Assembly (NCBI GenBank): GCA_016789785.1
Contig: JAEUQE010000211.1
Location: 1-16,379 of the forward strand
Source: Bryobacterales bacterium
GTDB lineage: Bacteria; Acidobacteriota; Terriglobia; Bryobacterales; Bryobacteraceae
DNA length: 16,379 nt
Direction of reading: 5' to 3'
Shown: positions 15,343-16,379 of the stretch, in pieces
Position numbering within the stretch: position 1 is the stretch's first letter
Layout: each line of letters begins with the position of its first letter
Notes under the pieces: generated by a model
Database searches by the model: none
What the model was told of the DNA's origin: nothing
Seen by the model: the letters and a program-made list of their open reading frames with translations, nothing else
Translations under genes and position numbers: made by a program

Positions 15343-15984
15343 TTGACTTGCTTGATTCTCTCGCTCGTTGCCCGCGGAACGGTCGCACTGGCCCAGGTCT
15401 CTGAAACTCAGCACGCCTTCGAATGGGCGTACCCCCTGGCTCCCAAACTGGACCTGATCGTGCACTCTCGCCTCCGTACCCAACCGTCCGGACTCGGCCT
15501 CTATCAGGGCCGCATGGGGCCGATCTTCGACTACAACTTCACGCCGCGCCTCTCGTTACTTGGGGGGTACTATTTCACGCTCCAAACGGACGAGGAGCGC
15601 GACGTCCGGGGCCGGCATCGCTTCTTCGGAGGGGTGGAAGTTACCGCGATTCGCGAAGGCCGTCACACCCTCGATGTACGCACATTGACCGAGCGCTTCA
15701 CCGGCGCCGGCACGGACTTCACCCGGAACCGCAACCGCGCGCGATGGACTTATAGGGCGAAGGTCTCACCTTATCTGAGTGGCGAGTTATTCCTCGATGC
15801 GAAAGGCTGGCGCAGCACGCGCTTCTCCGGCGGTGTTCGCTACAAAGTCGCCAGATTCGCGGACCTCGACCTCGGCTACTTCTACGAGCCCCGGCGCGCG
15901 GATCTCGGCCCGCACCGCCACATGTTCCTCACGAGCATTCATTTCCGCAAGATCCCCGGCAAACGCGCCGATCCCGATATCTGA
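15343..15984 (+). CDS. Predicted outer-membrane beta-barrel protein (DUF2490-like)
   Basis: A 213-residue exported protein. The proposed TTG start gives an 18-residue signal peptide (MTCLILSLVARGTVALAQ). No ATG or GTG lies in frame back to the stop at 15268, and no clear Shine-Dalgarno sequence is present, so the start is uncertain. The mature part is built of alternating polar and aromatic beta-strands: LDLIVHSRLRTQP, YQGRMGPIFDYNF, LSLLGGYYFTL, HRFFGGVEVTAI, HTLDVRTLTERF, RARWTYRAKVSPYL, TRFSGGVRYKVA and ADLDLGYFYEPRR, with HRHMFLTSIHFR at the end. The pattern of a heavily tyrosine- and arginine-bearing barrel of about 200 residues resembles DUF2490 outer-membrane proteins, whose function is unknown. 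Third codon positions are GC-rich, supporting real coding. The upstream 170 bp carries several operator-like repeats, suggesting regulated expression. Confidence 0.72.
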   Translation: MTCLILSLVARGTVALAQVSETQHAFEWAYPLAPKLDLIVHSRLRTQPSGLGLYQGRMGPIFDYNFTPRLSLLGGYYFTLQTDEERDVRGRHRFFGGVEVTAIREGRHTLDVRTLTERFTGAGTDFTRNRNRARWTYRAKVSPYLSGELFLDAKGWRSTRFSGGVRYKVARFADLDLGYFYEPRRADLGPHRHMFLTSIHFRKIPGKRADPDI

Positions 15985-16379
15985 TGGCTCGCGAGTTCCT
16001 CCGGATCGGTGTACGGCGTCCGGCTCCCGTAGGCATCGTACGCATACAACGGCCTGGTCCCCCGCGTCCTTCATCGTCAGCGGCAGTTCCTTCGGGTTCC
16101 AGGAAACTCCGCCACCTGGCCCAGGCGTCGGTGATCCGTCCGAACCCGTCCCGCCGTCCGGTACCACGTGTACGCCCGGCCCGCGGGCGCCGTGTACACA
16201 ATCGCATGGAGCCCCTGGAAAATCGGGTTCGGCACCGGTGTCAACTGGAACGTCTTCCGCGATCCGCCCATCGTCATCGTCACGTTGTGCAGCTCATCCA
16301 CCTCGAAGCCGGCGTTGTAACTCAACCGCCAGCCGAATCCGAAGTCGCCCGCCGTGTTCCGCTCCAGACTGTCGTACTC
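15981..16379 (-). pseudogene. Decayed RHS/YD-repeat protein gene fragment (continues beyond the window)
   Basis: Read from the right edge on the minus strand, one frame gives ERNTAGDFGFGWRLSYN, TMTMGGSRKTFQLTP and APAGRAYTWYRTAG. This resembles the entry of an RHS core (a GDFG-GW-L motif followed by the first strand set). After about 16170 the plausible sequence moves to a second frame (GVSWNPKELPLTMKDAG), and from 16049 to a third frame reading LYAYDAYGSRTPYTDPEE, a clear YD-repeat-like motif. No single frame spans it, so at least two frameshifts or a deletion are needed. RHS proteins are large, often secreted or polymorphic-toxin carriers. This piece cannot make one as it stands. Its 3' limit touches the end of the beta-barrel gene. 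Sequencing error is an alternative explanation. Confidence 0.65.

Overview
The window looks like chromosomal DNA of an Acidobacteriota bacterium, probably of the Solibacter/Bryobacter type. This is an inference from gene content: the end of a MacB/FtsX-type 'orphan' ABC permease, a very large Oar-like TonB-dependent receptor with an N-terminal carboxypeptidase-regulatory domain, a Kelch plus Ig-repeat secreted protein, a Tat-like sulfatase, and GC-rich DNA with high GC at third codon positions. No rRNA, tRNA, CRISPR array, integrase or intact insertion sequence was seen.

Layout. A truncated permease (2-664, +) converges on a block of four minus-strand genes. Read in their own direction these are: sulfatase (7631-6162), enolase-superfamily enzyme (6119-4911), AAA ATPase of the DUF4143 type (4721-3498) and Kelch/Ig secreted protein (3363-730). 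The sulfatase and enolase-superfamily genes lie 42 bp apart and probably form an operon. The ATPase and the Kelch gene each have their own promoter-like sequence. The ATPase promoter lies inside a 31-bp imperfect palindrome. A run of five heptamers (CGGCTGA) separates the ATPase from the enzyme gene.

Divergent from the sulfatase, 7935-10613 holds a plus-strand pair: an SLC13-type permease with two RCK/TrkA-C domains and an MscS channel 12 bp behind it. A gene-poor stretch (10614-11228) follows. It carries a frameshifted remnant of a second ATPase of the DUF4143 type and a clear intrinsic terminator for the receptor gene. The TonB-dependent receptor (14810-11229, -) is the largest gene. Upstream of it, 14820-15342 has no convincing gene but is dense in inverted and direct repeats. 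Then come a small predicted outer-membrane beta-barrel protein (15343-15984, +) and, at the right edge, a decayed RHS/YD-repeat gene read in at least three frames (minus strand).

Working together. The most coherent theme is uptake and breakdown of sulfated or acidic carbohydrate: sulfatase and acid-sugar-dehydratase-like enzyme on one side, an SLC13/RCK permease that could carry sulfate or organic acids divergently on the other, and a TonB receptor nearby. This functional link is a hypothesis. Nothing here is clearly a new defence or mobile system. The most unusual observations are the two generations of DUF4143-type ATPase, the promoter-embedded palindrome, the signal-peptide-bearing enolase-superfamily enzyme and the operator-like repeats before the beta-barrel gene.
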